DNA of 64,000 nt from Shimia haliotis (GCF_900114415.1 NZ_FOSZ01000002.1:62001-126000), one strand, 5' to 3'; shown: positions 41,854-51,303, counted from the stretch's first letter. The notes: generated by a model not told the origin, from the letters alone. Numbers and translations are program-made.

Positions 41854-44249
41854 GGATTTGCCCCCTCGGGGTAGACCCAGATGTCGGGATTTTCGACCGG
41901 GAGAACGGCACCGGTCTGGGCACATTTGTAGTGGCTGGGACGCACGGGCGTGACAGTCGGGAAGACCTCGCCAGTGCTTGGATCGACCAATTCCTCACTG
42001 CTCCCCAGTTCCATTAATTCGGTGCAGAGATAGCCGAACTTGCTGCGATCCACCGGCAGCCCGAGACCCGATGCGGCGTCGCCTTTGACGAACTTGATCA
42101 CCCCTTTGGTGGTCAGCACATTCAACCGATCGCGGATGCTCGTCTGGCCGCTGAGGCCGCCCTGGTTCTCGAAGGACTGGGCAAACAGTGTCATCGTATA
42201 CATGCGGCCCGCGCGCGCTTCGCGTTCCAGAATATCGGTAATGACCTCTCCCTTGCGTTCGCGCTCAGCATCGTGCCGTGCCCCGAGTTCAGCCCGCACA
42301 AGCCGCTCGTTCATCGGGTTGATCTCGACCCACTCGCCCTTGACCTTGTCGATGATCTTCGCCGCCAAAGCCGGCCCGTTGCGCAGCTCAATCTCCAGCT
42401 TGCGCTGCGGGCTTTCCTCGTCGGGTCGGTGCAAGATCAAGCCTGAGGTGTAGAACCCCCGTAGGGCGCTGGCGCCGGAGAGCGCCAGAAACGGATCATC
42501 TTTCACTTGCTGCTTCGAGAGCTTCTTGGTGTGGTGGGCGAGAATAACACCGCAGTCCGGGTTGATATGATCGCGCAGCACCTCGACCCGGTCCTTCAGG
42601 AAGAACATCATTGCGCTGTTATCATTTTCGCCACCGCCATCGGGACCGCCGTCAAAGAGGTTTCGGATTGGGTCGATGCAGATGATATCCACGGGTTCGG
42701 CCGGGAACGCCCGCCGGATGGCCTCAGCGACGCGGACACTGCCCTCGGTATCGAGCAGAAGGTTCAGCTTGGGCGTGGCGACCAGATTGTCGCGTGCGCC
42801 GGCCAACACCTTTGGCGGGAGGGTGATCTGCCTCATCCGCTCGCGCAGGTAGTGATACTGGATCTCGGCCTGCAGATAGAACACGCGCAAGGGACGCGGT
42901 GGGGTGAAGTCGAGGAACGGTTGGCCGGCAGCCATGTGCACGAGCCATGAGATCAACAGGTCGCTTTTGCCAACCTTGGGCGCGCCACCCAGCACCAAGA
43001 GCCCGCCAGGCGTCAGCACACGCGGCGCAATGATGTCCGCAGGCATTGGGCTGTCGTCGTCCAGCAGTGCGCCCAGCGTGAACGCCGGCATTTCGTTTGG
43101 CGCCGGCGCCGCGCTGTCGAGTCGGATGAGCGGTGGCCCGTGCTTTTCGACATGGATGGCCCAGAGGCGCTCAGACTCGCGCTTCAGGCGCTCCACGGGC
43201 CACTGGGGGCGCAGCATCGCCGCGTTGTAGCCGCAGATTGCCTCCCAGCCCTCATCCTTTGAGAGGCGGCCATCGTGCACCATGCGAATGAAATACCCGA
43301 TGGCGGCTGAGGCGCCCTCGAAGCGGGACCAGTCATCCTGACCACCCTCGCGCACGGGCGTGACCAGCACCTCGTCTGTACGTGGTTTGTCCGGCGTGGT
43401 GAAGTCCGGCGCAAGGTTGACACCCGGCGCGGGCGGCATGTCGGCCACGGCCTCGACGAATTCAGCCAGATCGCGCTCGCGGTCGGCATTTAACTCCACG
43501 ATTTGGACCTGGGTCTTCAGGCTGTTCTTGTAATAGACCGAGCCTGCCACCCGGATCGGCTGGTGAGCGGAGCGGAAGTGCATGTCGCCGCCAACCTTCG
43601 CGGCGATGTCACCACGCAGGCGCGTCACCCGCGCAATGTCGCTGCCCTCTGCGGGTTCCGTCAGCTTCCACCAGACATGGGCCTTGCGCTGGCCCTCGGG
43701 CGTGATGCCGCCGCTTTCCACCACCATCGTCGGCGGGCCGAGGTGTCGCTCCAGGTGGGCGCGCTTGGCGGCGATATCACCGGTGTCGATGTCGACTACC
43801 ACCGTCTGCATTTGCAGGATGTCGGCCGCCTTGGCTTGGCCGCTCATCGCAACAGTGCCAGGGATCACATAGACCGCCGCGCCTTCGCGTGCCGCCCAAT
43901 TGGCGAAGGTCACCATCTTGTCGGTGGTGTTGTCGCAGGCCTCGATCCAGATATTGTGCGGGCGCCCATCAATGCCTTGGCCTTTATCGATGAAACTGCG
44001 GACCGGGATCAGCCCGTCGCAATAGCCGAAGACCACCTCCATGAACTGGGCGATCTGTTCAGGGTCTGGCTCATCACCGAAGACATCGGCCATGGGCGCA
44101 GCGTCGTTGAAATCACGCCACGGGTTGAAATGGATCAGGTTTTCCTTCGGTGCCCCCGGCGTCTCTGGGCGGTCATCATAATCGTGAGCCATTGTGGCCT
44201 CCTTCCCTGTGTCGTCGTTTTCGGGCGGGTCTTTCGGGGCATCGGTCAT
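41850..44249 (-). CDS. Primase-helicase: N-terminal RepB-like primase region plus RepA-like AAA ATPase
   Basis: 799 aa from ATG at 44249 (ATGA overlap with the nuclease gene). Residues about 90-260 resemble the primase fold of RepB-type proteins (VVVDIDTGDIAAKRAHLE, FRSAHQPIRVAGSVYYKN). The ATPase has Walker A LGGAPKVGKSDLL (about 430-445) and Walker B VDIICIDPIRNLF, with LAHHTKKL downstream, as in RepA/RSF1010-like hexameric helicases. The C-terminus has a winged-helix-like end. Likely the main replication initiator/helicase. Domain edges are approximate. Confidence 0.82.
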   Translation of the reverse strand: MTDAPKDPPENDDTGKEATMAHDYDDRPETPGAPKENLIHFNPWRDFNDAAPMADVFGDEPDPEQIAQFMEVVFGYCDGLIPVRSFIDKGQGIDGRPHNIWIEACDNTTDKMVTFANWAAREGAAVYVIPGTVAMSGQAKAADILQMQTVVVDIDTGDIAAKRAHLERHLGPPTMVVESGGITPEGQRKAHVWWKLTEPAEGSDIARVTRLRGDIAAKVGGDMHFRSAHQPIRVAGSVYYKNSLKTQVQIVELNADRERDLAEFVEAVADMPPAPGVNLAPDFTTPDKPRTDEVLVTPVREGGQDDWSRFEGASAAIGYFIRMVHDGRLSKDEGWEAICGYNAAMLRPQWPVERLKRESERLWAIHVEKHGPPLIRLDSAAPAPNEMPAFTLGALLDDDSPMPADIIAPRVLTPGGLLVLGGAPKVGKSDLLISWLVHMAAGQPFLDFTPPRPLRVFYLQAEIQYHYLRERMRQITLPPKVLAGARDNLVATPKLNLLLDTEGSVRVAEAIRRAFPAEPVDIICIDPIRNLFDGGPDGGGENDNSAMMFFLKDRVEVLRDHINPDCGVILAHHTKKLSKQQVKDDPFLALSGASALRGFYTSGLILHRPDEESPQRKLEIELRNGPALAAKIIDKVKGEWVEINPMNERLVRAELGARHDAERERKGEVITDILEREARAGRMYTMTLFAQSFENQGGLSGQTSIRDRLNVLTTKGVIKFVKGDAASGLGLPVDRSKFGYLCTELMELGSSEELVDPSTGEVFPTVTPVRPSHYKCAQTGAVLPVENPDIWVYPEGANP

Positions 44250-45448
44250 GCGGACAGCCCCCAACAGCGCTCAGCCCAAGAGCAGAACCGGCATTCAAAG
44301 AAGTCACGGTTGGCGCCGACGCGGGGCAGCAGCTCCCCGGCATCTGTGGCACGCAGGATGCGCACACCGCGATCCGACATGCGCTGCGCCAGCTCTGCAT
44401 CGAACGGGACCTGCTCGTGGTAAAGCTCGGCCGTGTCCTTGTTGATCGCGGTGAACATGGCCGAGTTCGCGGAAATACCTGGCACCTGCGCTTCCATATA
44501 GGCTTGATAGACGGCGATCTGGGCGGCGTAGACCGGCTTCGATTTGGTCACGCCATCCTTGACGCAGGCACGCCAGTTCTTGGCGTTCATCGTCTTGCAT
44601 TCCCAAAGAGCGGGAACGGCGAGACCAAAGCCCTCTGGCCCTGCAGCGATAATGCCATCGACATGGCCACGGATACGCCCACCGGCGATGGAGAAACCGA
44701 ACTGCCCGCCGTCGGGTCGGTTGCCCTTTTGGGTGTAAAGATCGAAACCCGCACCGCGCAGCCAGCGGATGGCAAGCTCCTCCAACTCGTGACCAATGGC
44801 GAAAATGCGCAGAACCTGACCTGAAAAGTCCTGGCCATCGTCCTTCGGCGTGGCCGTGAACTCGAATTGCAGGGCCCGTTCACAGGCATGGCCAAGGCGG
44901 GATCCGCCAAGATAGTCACGTGGTGTCCGAGTGGCGTTTTCAGCTGTAAGTGCCGCGTCGACGGCTTCGTTAACACGGTCGGCGAAGTTGGGCGTATGGT
45001 TGAAATCGAGGGTCAAAACGGCACCCCCCCCACCGAATTCGGCATTGATTTCGTACATTTCATGGCGGAACGTATCGATAGCGACGATCAACAAGAACCG
45101 CATTTCAAGTTCGGTCAGGTCAGCGAAGCTGCGATCCCAGCCAATTTCATCAATTTTCCGGCCCACAGCGCGCATCACTGCGGGTATTGCCAACGACTCT
45201 TCTTCGGTTATCTCTGCCACGGGCTGCCCTTTCTTTGCTTTTCGGGTGAAGGCCGACTGGCATTGCACAGAGCAAAACCAGCGGTATGTGCGTTTGCCGC
45301 GAGGCATGTTTGGATCGAACCAGCCGAAGCCGCGCGTGCGGGACAAGCAGACGGCGCAGAGTTGACCTCGCGGATGCCAGAGGCGATCAAAGCCCGGGCG
45401 ATCCGCAGCCTCTGTGGGCAGGTATTGCATTTGCGCGACATGGTTCAT
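44246..45448 (-). CDS. DUF6511 zinc-ribbon domain fused to Cas4/RecB-like PD-(D/E)XK nuclease
   Basis: 400 aa. Residues about 1-140 hold a Cys pair (LCAVCLSRTRGFGWFD, WFCSVQCQ), as in DUF6511. From about 150 on is a PD-(D/E)XK nuclease: LGGSRLGHACERALQFEF, GRIRGHVDGIIA (Asp), LWECKTMNAKNW (ExK), and a C-terminal CRFCSWAERCW Cys set typical of Fe-S Cas4-like enzymes. The two parts join at a run of eight G (45031-45024). One G fewer would end the first part at once with VPF-stop and leave a TTG start for the nuclease. It may be a true fusion or a slippage or read artefact. It likely acts as phage recombination exonuclease. Confidence 0.75.
   Translation of the reverse strand: MNHVAQMQYLPTEAADRPGFDRLWHPRGQLCAVCLSRTRGFGWFDPNMPRGKRTYRWFCSVQCQSAFTRKAKKGQPVAEITEEESLAIPAVMRAVGRKIDEIGWDRSFADLTELEMRFLLIVAIDTFRHEMYEINAEFGGGGAVLTLDFNHTPNFADRVNEAVDAALTAENATRTPRDYLGGSRLGHACERALQFEFTATPKDDGQDFSGQVLRIFAIGHELEELAIRWLRGAGFDLYTQKGNRPDGGQFGFSIAGGRIRGHVDGIIAAGPEGFGLAVPALWECKTMNAKNWRACVKDGVTKSKPVYAAQIAVYQAYMEAQVPGISANSAMFTAINKDTAELYHEQVPFDAELAQRMSDRGVRILRATDAGELLPRVGANRDFFECRFCSWAERCWGLSA
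45024..45031 (-). repeat. G8 homopolymer at the domain junction
   Basis: Eight G in frame as GGG GGG GGT. A loss of one G gives GTG CCG TTT TGA, separating the gene into two. Confidence 0.7.
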
Positions 45449-47139
45449 GCCGCCTCACGTGCGGTTGGCGCCGCCTGCATGATCAACCCGCGGATCTCGC
45501 GCTTGTTGAAGGTGAAGGTCATCAAGGCCGAGGCCTTATAGCGGGTCAGGCCGTAGTCGCTGCGCGCGGCGGGAGAGAGATATTGCAGTTGCTTGTCGGT
45601 GGCGGGCTGGCTCAGCCAGCCGCGGGTCTTGAAGGCGCTCTCGTCGGTTTCATGCTCATTGAGCCAGTCGTCAGCCTGCGCCAGGCATACAGACCGTTCA
45701 CCGATGCCCAGAAGTCGGGTCTTGGCGCCTTTGCGGCCGCCGACCGCGTACCATTGGCCCTCAAACCAGAAGATGCCGCCCCAGGCCGTGAAGCCCGTGG
45801 CCATCAACGCATCCTCAGAGCCGAAGAGATCGACCCAGGAGAAGCTTGAGCGCTTCAGGAGGTCGATTTCTGTCATCACGAAGCCGGAGAGCGCACCACC
45901 CAGCTCGCCCTCGCGGCTTTCAAGCTCATCCTCTTCGACCAGAAGCGCGCCGCAGATCGGGCATTCGCGGCAGGCGAGCGGGATCTGAGCTTCGCATTCA
46001 GGGCAGGTCTTGGTCGGGGCCTCGCCGTTTCCAGTGCTGCCGTCGAGGTCGACATCCTGTTCCAGCGTGCCATGGGTCAGGCTCGAGGTGCCGAAGTCGA
46101 GGACGATGCAGTCGGTTTTGACCACGCCCGGGAACTCGGCCGGATCGACGGTCCGCAGTCCGCGCCCCACCATCTGGATCATGGTCGATTTGTACGAACT
46201 GGGCCGCAGCAGCACGACGCAGGAGGTGGGCGGATGGTCCCAGCCTTCTGTGAGCACGGCTACGTTTGTGATGACGCGGATTTCGCCGGCGGCGACGGCG
46301 GCAAGGATATTGCGCCGCTCCTCCCCGGGCAGATCGCCATGGATCAGGCCGGTCGGAATACCAGCCGCGTTGAAGGCTTCGGCCACATGGGCTGCGTGGG
46401 CAACGGTGGAGCAGAACACGACTGTCGGGCGACCTGCCGCCTTTTCCTGCCAGTGGCGGATCACCTCCTCGGTGATCGGCGCGCGGTCCATGATCTCGGC
46501 CACTTCACCCATGTCAAAGTCCGACACGGTTTTGCGCACGGCCCGCAGTTTGTCCTGCACGCCCACATCGATGACAAAGGTGCGTGGCGGCACCAAATGC
46601 CCCGAGGCGATCAATTCCCCAAGCCGGACCTGATCCGCGACATTGTCGAAGACCGCCCGCAGGCCCTTTTTGTCGCCCCGGTTCGGCGTTGCGGTCACAC
46701 CGAAGATCCGGGCATCCGGGTTGGCATCCCGCACATGGTCGATGATGCGCCGATAGCTGTCGGCCACGGCGTGATGGGCCTCATCGATGACCAGAAGGTC
46801 CAGCTTCGGCATGGCGGCGAGATTGCCCTCGCGCGCCAGCGTCGGAACCATGGCGAAGGTCACCTGACCGCCCCAGGACTTGGTCGTCGCGTCCACCACC
46901 GAGGTCGTGATGGCCGGGTTAACGCGCCCGAACTTCTCGCGGTTCTGCGCCGTCAGCTCATCGCGATGGGCCAGCACGCAGGCCTTGGCATCGCGGTTGC
47001 CGATATTTTCGCCAGTGACCGCCGACAGCATGATCGTTTTGCCTGCCCCGGTCGGAGCGATGCCGAGCGTGTTGGCTCGGGTGGCGAGCGCAGCAAGACT
47101 GCGCTCGACGAAGAGTTTCTGGCGGGGACGCAAACGCAT
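45445..47139 (-). CDS. DEAH-box superfamily 2 helicase
   Basis: 564 aa from ATG at 47139 (GAGG 9 nt upstream; GTG 47154 possible). Motifs: Q-like LRPRQKLFVE, Walker A APTGAGKT, DEAH in LLVIDEAHHAVA, motif III GVTATPNRGD, motif VI MVGRGLRT. The segment CPECEAQIPLACRECPICGA is a zinc-ribbon insert after the helicase core. Related to phage replicative or recombination helicases; overlaps the nuclease gene start by ATGA. Confidence 0.9.
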   Translation of the reverse strand: MRLRPRQKLFVERSLAALATRANTLGIAPTGAGKTIMLSAVTGENIGNRDAKACVLAHRDELTAQNREKFGRVNPAITTSVVDATTKSWGGQVTFAMVPTLAREGNLAAMPKLDLLVIDEAHHAVADSYRRIIDHVRDANPDARIFGVTATPNRGDKKGLRAVFDNVADQVRLGELIASGHLVPPRTFVIDVGVQDKLRAVRKTVSDFDMGEVAEIMDRAPITEEVIRHWQEKAAGRPTVVFCSTVAHAAHVAEAFNAAGIPTGLIHGDLPGEERRNILAAVAAGEIRVITNVAVLTEGWDHPPTSCVVLLRPSSYKSTMIQMVGRGLRTVDPAEFPGVVKTDCIVLDFGTSSLTHGTLEQDVDLDGSTGNGEAPTKTCPECEAQIPLACRECPICGALLVEEDELESREGELGGALSGFVMTEIDLLKRSSFSWVDLFGSEDALMATGFTAWGGIFWFEGQWYAVGGRKGAKTRLLGIGERSVCLAQADDWLNEHETDESAFKTRGWLSQPATDKQLQYLSPAARSDYGLTRYKASALMTFTFNKREIRGLIMQAAPTAREAA

Positions 47140-47150
47140 GGGATTTGGCC

Positions 47151-47795
47151 TCACTCAGCCCAGCTCGGGCGACCGGTAAACCCAGGCGCCGGTGACTGTT
47201 GGGGCTGCTGCGGTTGTCCCTGATGCGTGGGCGCCCCATAGTTGGGCGTCGACGGAGCATGACCCTGCTGGGGATGAGGCGCGGCATAAGATGGAGCCGC
47301 GGCCCCCATGACTTGCGCATAATCCCGATGATCGGGCGTCACGGCGCTGCGGATTTCGTTTTTCTCATCCCCATTGGTGTCCGTGCCGACATCGATCCGC
47401 GCGACGAATTCCAGCCCGTCCAGATCCGCAAAACCATTGATCCGGCGCCGGGCCTGAGCCTCAGGGGATTTATCCTTGTCGGAAAGTCCCCGCGCCGAGT
47501 TCAGGATGCCACGCACAAGGCTGCGCCCCATATTGGCCCAGTTGGGACCATTTGGGCTGTAGAGCCCAATCATCGACCAAATCTTGCGCTTGGCGTATTG
47601 TCCGTCGAGCACGGTATATTCGGCATCGAGGTAAACGGCGCCGGTATTGCCGCGTTTGGCATAGCCGCCTGTCCAACCCTGGGCAGGGTCATCAAACCCG
47701 CCCGGACGGATCGTCAGGCGCACCTTGGCCAGCGTGCCTTTGGGGATGACGTTGGCATTCGACTGCGCGTCGTTGAAATCGTTCCAGAGAGACAT
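47151..47795 (-). CDS. Putative phage single-stranded DNA-binding protein
   Basis: 214 aa. A compact first 150 residues (MSLWNDFNDAQSNANVIPKG, KVRLTIRPGGFDDPAQGW, GAVYLDAEYTVLDGQYAKRK) look OB-fold-like; a Pro/Gln/Gly-rich flexible tail (PQQGHAPSTPNYGAPTHQ) ends the protein. Fold, tail and place beside the Sak4-like ATPase suggest ssDNA binding. The family name is uncertain. Confidence 0.6.
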   Translation of the reverse strand: MSLWNDFNDAQSNANVIPKGTLAKVRLTIRPGGFDDPAQGWTGGYAKRGNTGAVYLDAEYTVLDGQYAKRKIWSMIGLYSPNGPNWANMGRSLVRGILNSARGLSDKDKSPEAQARRRINGFADLDGLEFVARIDVGTDTNGDEKNEIRSAVTPDHRDYAQVMGAAAPSYAAPHPQQGHAPSTPNYGAPTHQGQPQQPQQSPAPGFTGRPSWAE

Positions 47796-47808
47796 GGCTC
47801 GGGTCCTT

Positions 47809-48702
47809 TCAGTTGGAGGAAACGTTAGGGGTGTCAGCCGTCGCAGGGGACGGCTTTGGAAGCTGAGGTGACTGGTAGGTTAGCCGGCGCTCGGCAGGCA
47901 CGAGGGGCCCGCGGATCTTGTCCATCAGCTGACCCAGATGCGGCGGTTCGATCAGATCGAGGCGGCCGGATCGGTCCTTGGCGGGGTAGCCCCAAGGGTT
48001 AAGAGTTTGACAAACGAAGCCGCGTTGCAGCTGATCGCCGTCGCCCTTGATCTCGGCCATGGTGATGACCTGATCGACGATCCCCGGCAGTTCGAGCCCG
48101 GTTTTGCTGCCATCGATCTGCGGCACGAAGACCTTGCGATTGAAGTCGTCGAGCTTCTCGTCGAGGATGCCCACAAACCAGATGTTCTTACCGCGCGTGT
48201 GCTGCAGATGGGTCAGCCAGGCGATCATCTCGCGCCCGTGCAGGCCGTAAGCCCCGCGCACATCGGGCTTGCCGGTTTTTTCCGAATGCGCCTCGGGTTG
48301 GCCCTTGCACCACTGAAAACAGAGCCGCCCGGCCACGGTAATCGAGTCGATGAACACCGTGTCGTATTGATCGAGCGCCGCAGGGTCGCCGAACTTCTGG
48401 CAAACGGCGGCATAATGGGCGGCGCTGTAAACCTGATCGTCGCGCAGCGCAGGGTTCGGCCCGCCGATGAAGACCGCGAAATCCCGACATTCCGTCCAGG
48501 TGCGCGGCCGGATCGCATCGACCGCAAGCCCTTCGATCGCCAGATCACCGGCTTCGAGATCGAAGAAAAGCGTCGTGGAATTCCGCAGCGTCCAGAGCAG
48601 GCTGGTTTTGCCAATTCCGGAGCCGCCAAAGATCACACCCTTGATGCCACGGGATTCCGCCATGCGCTGATCGGCGGTGATGATGGGGAGCGCGCCAGTC
48701 AT
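47809..48702 (-). CDS. Sak4-like RecA-fold ATPase (phage recombination)
   Basis: 297 aa. Walker A GGSGIGKTS (about 26-34), Walker B DTVFIDSITVAG, then a REMIAWLTHLQHTRGKNIWF segment, as in Sak4/AAA_24 single-strand annealing proteins. The C-terminus is Pro/Ser-rich. With the SSB-like neighbour it probably makes the phage recombination pair. Confidence 0.82.
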   Translation of the reverse strand: MTGALPIITADQRMAESRGIKGVIFGGSGIGKTSLLWTLRNSTTLFFDLEAGDLAIEGLAVDAIRPRTWTECRDFAVFIGGPNPALRDDQVYSAAHYAAVCQKFGDPAALDQYDTVFIDSITVAGRLCFQWCKGQPEAHSEKTGKPDVRGAYGLHGREMIAWLTHLQHTRGKNIWFVGILDEKLDDFNRKVFVPQIDGSKTGLELPGIVDQVITMAEIKGDGDQLQRGFVCQTLNPWGYPAKDRSGRLDLIEPPHLGQLMDKIRGPLVPAERRLTYQSPQLPKPSPATADTPNVSSN

Positions 48703-48884
48703 GACTGCACCTCATCCTGCGCAACATCCGCCTGATCTTTGCCGGTCACGGCCGCGTAGAGCACGTCGAGCCGATCGGCTTCCGCGAGGTGTTCGAGGGC
48801 CTGACTCCGTATGGCGCGCCGCATTTCATCCAGCCGAGTTAGATCAGCCGCCGGATCGGTGGGGCTGATAGGAAACGTGTTCAT
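48699..48884 (-). CDS. Small hypothetical early protein
   Basis: 61 aa from ATG at 48884 (GGAGGCAGTACA upstream). MNTFPISPTDPAADLTRLDE, helical and acidic, ends DVAQDEVQS. Coupled by 4-bp overlaps on both sides. Unknown role. Confidence 0.6.
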   Translation of the reverse strand: MNTFPISPTDPAADLTRLDEMRRAIRSQALEHLAEADRLDVLYAAVTGKDQADVAQDEVQS

Positions 48885-49375
48885 TGTACTGCCTCCCCAC
48901 CAAGCACCTTGCCGCCCTTGGCCAAGATCGCGTCGAGGCATTCGCCGAAGTTCCAGTCCGGGTTTGCCGTCCAGAACTGATCGGCCTGCCGCAGGGCGTT
49001 GCGCCATTCGCGAAGGGCGCGCTGGTCATTTGCAATCTGAAGGCGGCGAATTTCGATGGCGCGCTCGAACCCGGCGCGAGACAGCTGGCGCGTGGCGACC
49101 AAATGCGTGCCCTCGATATCCATGGCCACAGCAACCGGCAGCTGGAAGGGCAAGGCCGCCTGCTTGGGCGCTGCGGATTTTTCCGCCTTTAGCTTGAGAC
49201 TGCGAGCACGCTGATCGATCCGCGTCACCACACCGTCTATTCCAGCGAGATATTGGCCATCCGCATCGATATCGTCCCAGCGATTGACCGCCGCTTGCCG
49301 CTTGTTGATCGCGCGGCCCGCGATCACTTCGCCGACGATCTCGCCGACAACATCATTCAGTCGCATATGTCCCAT
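48881..49375 (-). CDS. Hypothetical early protein
   Basis: 164 aa from ATG at 49375 (AGGAGGTCCACA upstream). MGHMRLNDVVGEIVGEVIAG, then KRQAAVNRWDDIDADGQYL and a helical half with ERAIEIRRLQIANDQRALRE. Basic and acidic patches alternate. Probably DNA- or protein-binding early factor; no family recognised. Confidence 0.6.
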   Translation of the reverse strand: MGHMRLNDVVGEIVGEVIAGRAINKRQAAVNRWDDIDADGQYLAGIDGVVTRIDQRARSLKLKAEKSAAPKQAALPFQLPVAVAMDIEGTHLVATRQLSRAGFERAIEIRRLQIANDQRALREWRNALRQADQFWTANPDWNFGECLDAILAKGGKVLGGEAVQ

Positions 49376-50243
49376 TGTGGACCTCCTGTTCGTATAGGGT
49401 GGTGAAATCGGTGAGCCAGGCCGCGGCGCGGCGCATGGGCGCAATCTCCACAGCGTGGCGCGAGGCTGGCGGAATGCGGCGGACCGCTTCCGCGGGGCTC
49501 GGCTGCTCGTCGATGCGTTCGACGATCTCGACGAGGCGCTCGTGAATGGCGCGATCCTCTTGCGTCCCGAACACCGCGATCTGGCGCGCCCGCATTTCTG
49601 GCGTCAGGGGTGGTGGGCGATCTTCCTCAAGGCGTCGGACGCTTTCCTGGATGCGCTGCAACCTATCGAGAGAGCGTTGAAGCCGATCCTCTGCGGCGCG
49701 ACGGACCGCGGAGCGGGTTGGTTCTTCCCCGCGCTCGAGCTTTTGGTCCAAAGTGCGGCGTACGATGCCGGGGTCGGCAGCTTCGGCGTCCCGGATCAGG
49801 CGTGCATCGTGAACCTGGTCCCGGCGCAGGCCGAGATCGGCCATGGTGACGATCGCGTTGTCGCCGCCAATACGATTTGGGCCATCGGACTGCGTTTCAA
49901 CGTTGGGGTCGCCAACCTTGAAATTCCGACCACCGCCATGTCCTGCAACGTCACCACGTTCCTGTGCTGCATCGTATTCGTCCGCAAGGCGCCGCTTGGC
50001 AGCCGCTTCAATTTCGAGGGCATCAGCCTGCGCGCGGTGGGCGGCAGCGACGAGGTCGTCATGGGCGGCTTTTGCGTTTTTGAGCCGCGCGGCCCGTTTG
50101 GCGACATCATAGGCCAAACCGGCAGCTTCACGGGCCTCGAGCACCTCAGCGGCGGTCTTTGCGCTGGCCAGCATGGTGGCGGCACGATCGATCAGGCCCG
50201 GAAGGTTTTCGCCGGCCAAGGAAATGGGGGCGAGCGCAGTCAT
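49353..50243 (-). CDS. Hypothetical helical early protein
   Basis: 296 aa, largely helical with a long coiled coil (VAKRAARLKNAKAAHDDLVA, then IEAAAKRRLADEYDAAQERG) and a Gly/Asn-rich hinge. The C-terminal third has paired Arg/Glu heptads (RLQRSLDRLQRIQESVRRLE). Such proteins may scaffold replication or partition. It does not match a family I know. It overlaps its neighbour by 23 bp. Confidence 0.6.
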   Translation of the reverse strand: MTALAPISLAGENLPGLIDRAATMLASAKTAAEVLEAREAAGLAYDVAKRAARLKNAKAAHDDLVAAAHRAQADALEIEAAAKRRLADEYDAAQERGDVAGHGGGRNFKVGDPNVETQSDGPNRIGGDNAIVTMADLGLRRDQVHDARLIRDAEAADPGIVRRTLDQKLERGEEPTRSAVRRAAEDRLQRSLDRLQRIQESVRRLEEDRPPPLTPEMRARQIAVFGTQEDRAIHERLVEIVERIDEQPSPAEAVRRIPPASRHAVEIAPMRRAAAWLTDFTTLYEQEVHNGTYATE

Positions 50244-50728
50244 TTCTGCGCCTCCGCCGGCTCCAGCGTGACCTTCAGCGCCCCCACCTTCACGGTGCGC
50301 GCAGGCTCAAACCCCTTGCGCCAGGCCTCGGGCAGTGCGCCGTACTTGCGCTCCGAGACGGTCAGCTTGGTGTCGATAAACTCGGCCGGGTCCTCGCCGC
50401 TGTCAGCAATGTTCCGGGCAATCTGCGCAAGCTTCTCCTGGCTCCAGTCGACGCGTTTCGGCAGATCGGCCACCACGGTGTAGTCGCCATCAGCGATGCG
50501 CACCGTGCCGGTATCCTTACCGCAAGCCCGGCGAGCTTCGGCCGCGCGGGTGGCGTAGCGCACCTCGAGGGCGGCGCTGAACCGCGCAGTCGCTGCCTTC
50601 AACTGTTTGCTGGCGTGATCAAGCTCGGCCTGAAGTGTGGCCAGCAACTCGACCGGCATCTGTGCCAGATCGCCGGTGGGCATATTGAGCATGTCATCCA
50701 CGCTCGGGGTATTTTCGGGATAAGTCAT
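50240..50728 (-). CDS. Hypothetical early protein
   Basis: 162 aa from ATG at 50728 (AAAAGGAG upstream). An acidic helical start (DMLNMPTGDLAQMPVELLAT) precedes a globular part with DYTVVADLPKRVDWSQEKL and DPAEFIDTKLTVSERKYGAL. Common small-protein pattern in Rhodobacterales prophages, function unknown. Confidence 0.6.
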   Translation of the reverse strand: MTYPENTPSVDDMLNMPTGDLAQMPVELLATLQAELDHASKQLKAATARFSAALEVRYATRAAEARRACGKDTGTVRIADGDYTVVADLPKRVDWSQEKLAQIARNIADSGEDPAEFIDTKLTVSERKYGALPEAWRKGFEPARTVKVGALKVTLEPAEAQK

Positions 50729-50752
50729 GAGGGCTCCTTTTCGGGGGATGGG

Positions 50753-51082
50753 TCAGGCAGCTGCCGCCAGCTGCTTCACGGATGCGGAGGGAACGGTGCC
50801 CTTGTGCGGGCGGGCGATGGCGAGATAGGCGAACCGGTCCGGACCCAGGCGCTCCTGGACAAGGTGGATGCGGCCCAGTTCTGAGAGCCGGTACGCTGCG
50901 TTTGCCGTGGCACGCAGGTCTTCGAGCGCGGGTTTGCCGAGCGTCGAGACATTCGGCGTCGTGTCGACCACCAGAAAGCCGCGGTGATAGACGAGGCGCG
51001 CGCCGGGCTCGGCGACATCAACCCAAGCCATTAACGTGATTTCTGAAACAGCGGTCGAACTGGACGGGATATGCGCGATCAT
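50753..51082 (-). CDS. Hypothetical early protein
   Basis: 109 aa from ATG at 51082 (ATGA overlap with the HTH gene). Beta-rich with GARLVYHRGFLVVDTTPN and a helical part with DLRATANAAYRLSELGRIHL ending in a winged-helix-like strand. The pattern could be a small DNA-binding fold, but there is no firm family match. Confidence 0.55.
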   Translation of the reverse strand: MIAHIPSSSTAVSEITLMAWVDVAEPGARLVYHRGFLVVDTTPNVSTLGKPALEDLRATANAAYRLSELGRIHLVQERLGPDRFAYLAIARPHKGTVPSASVKQLAAAA

Positions 51083-51303
51083 GCGGCGCACCCAACAATA
51101 GTCAGGGTCGGCGTTGGCCCAGCGGTCTCGATATGCTTGGCCTCGAAGGCCTGGATATCAGCTTGGCGATAGCGCACATGCCGGCCAATCCGGACGAACT
51201 GCGGGCCACGACCTTCGGCGCGCCAACGTTCCAGGGTGCGCGGCGCAATATTCCAGCGCCGGGACAAGAGCTTCGTGCTCAATAGGGTGTGATCTTGTTC
51301 CAT
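51079..51303 (-). CDS. AlpA/excisionase-like helix-turn-helix protein
   Basis: 74 aa from ATG at 51303 (GAGGA upstream). LSTKLLSRRWNIAPRTLERW, then RAEGRGPQFVRIGRHVRYRQ and ADIQAFE is the HTH_17/MerR-like excisionase pattern. First gene of the minus-strand early operon. It may regulate the operon or act in excision with the recombinase. Confidence 0.82.
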   Translation of the reverse strand: MEQDHTLLSTKLLSRRWNIAPRTLERWRAEGRGPQFVRIGRHVRYRQADIQAFEAKHIETAGPTPTLTIVGCAA

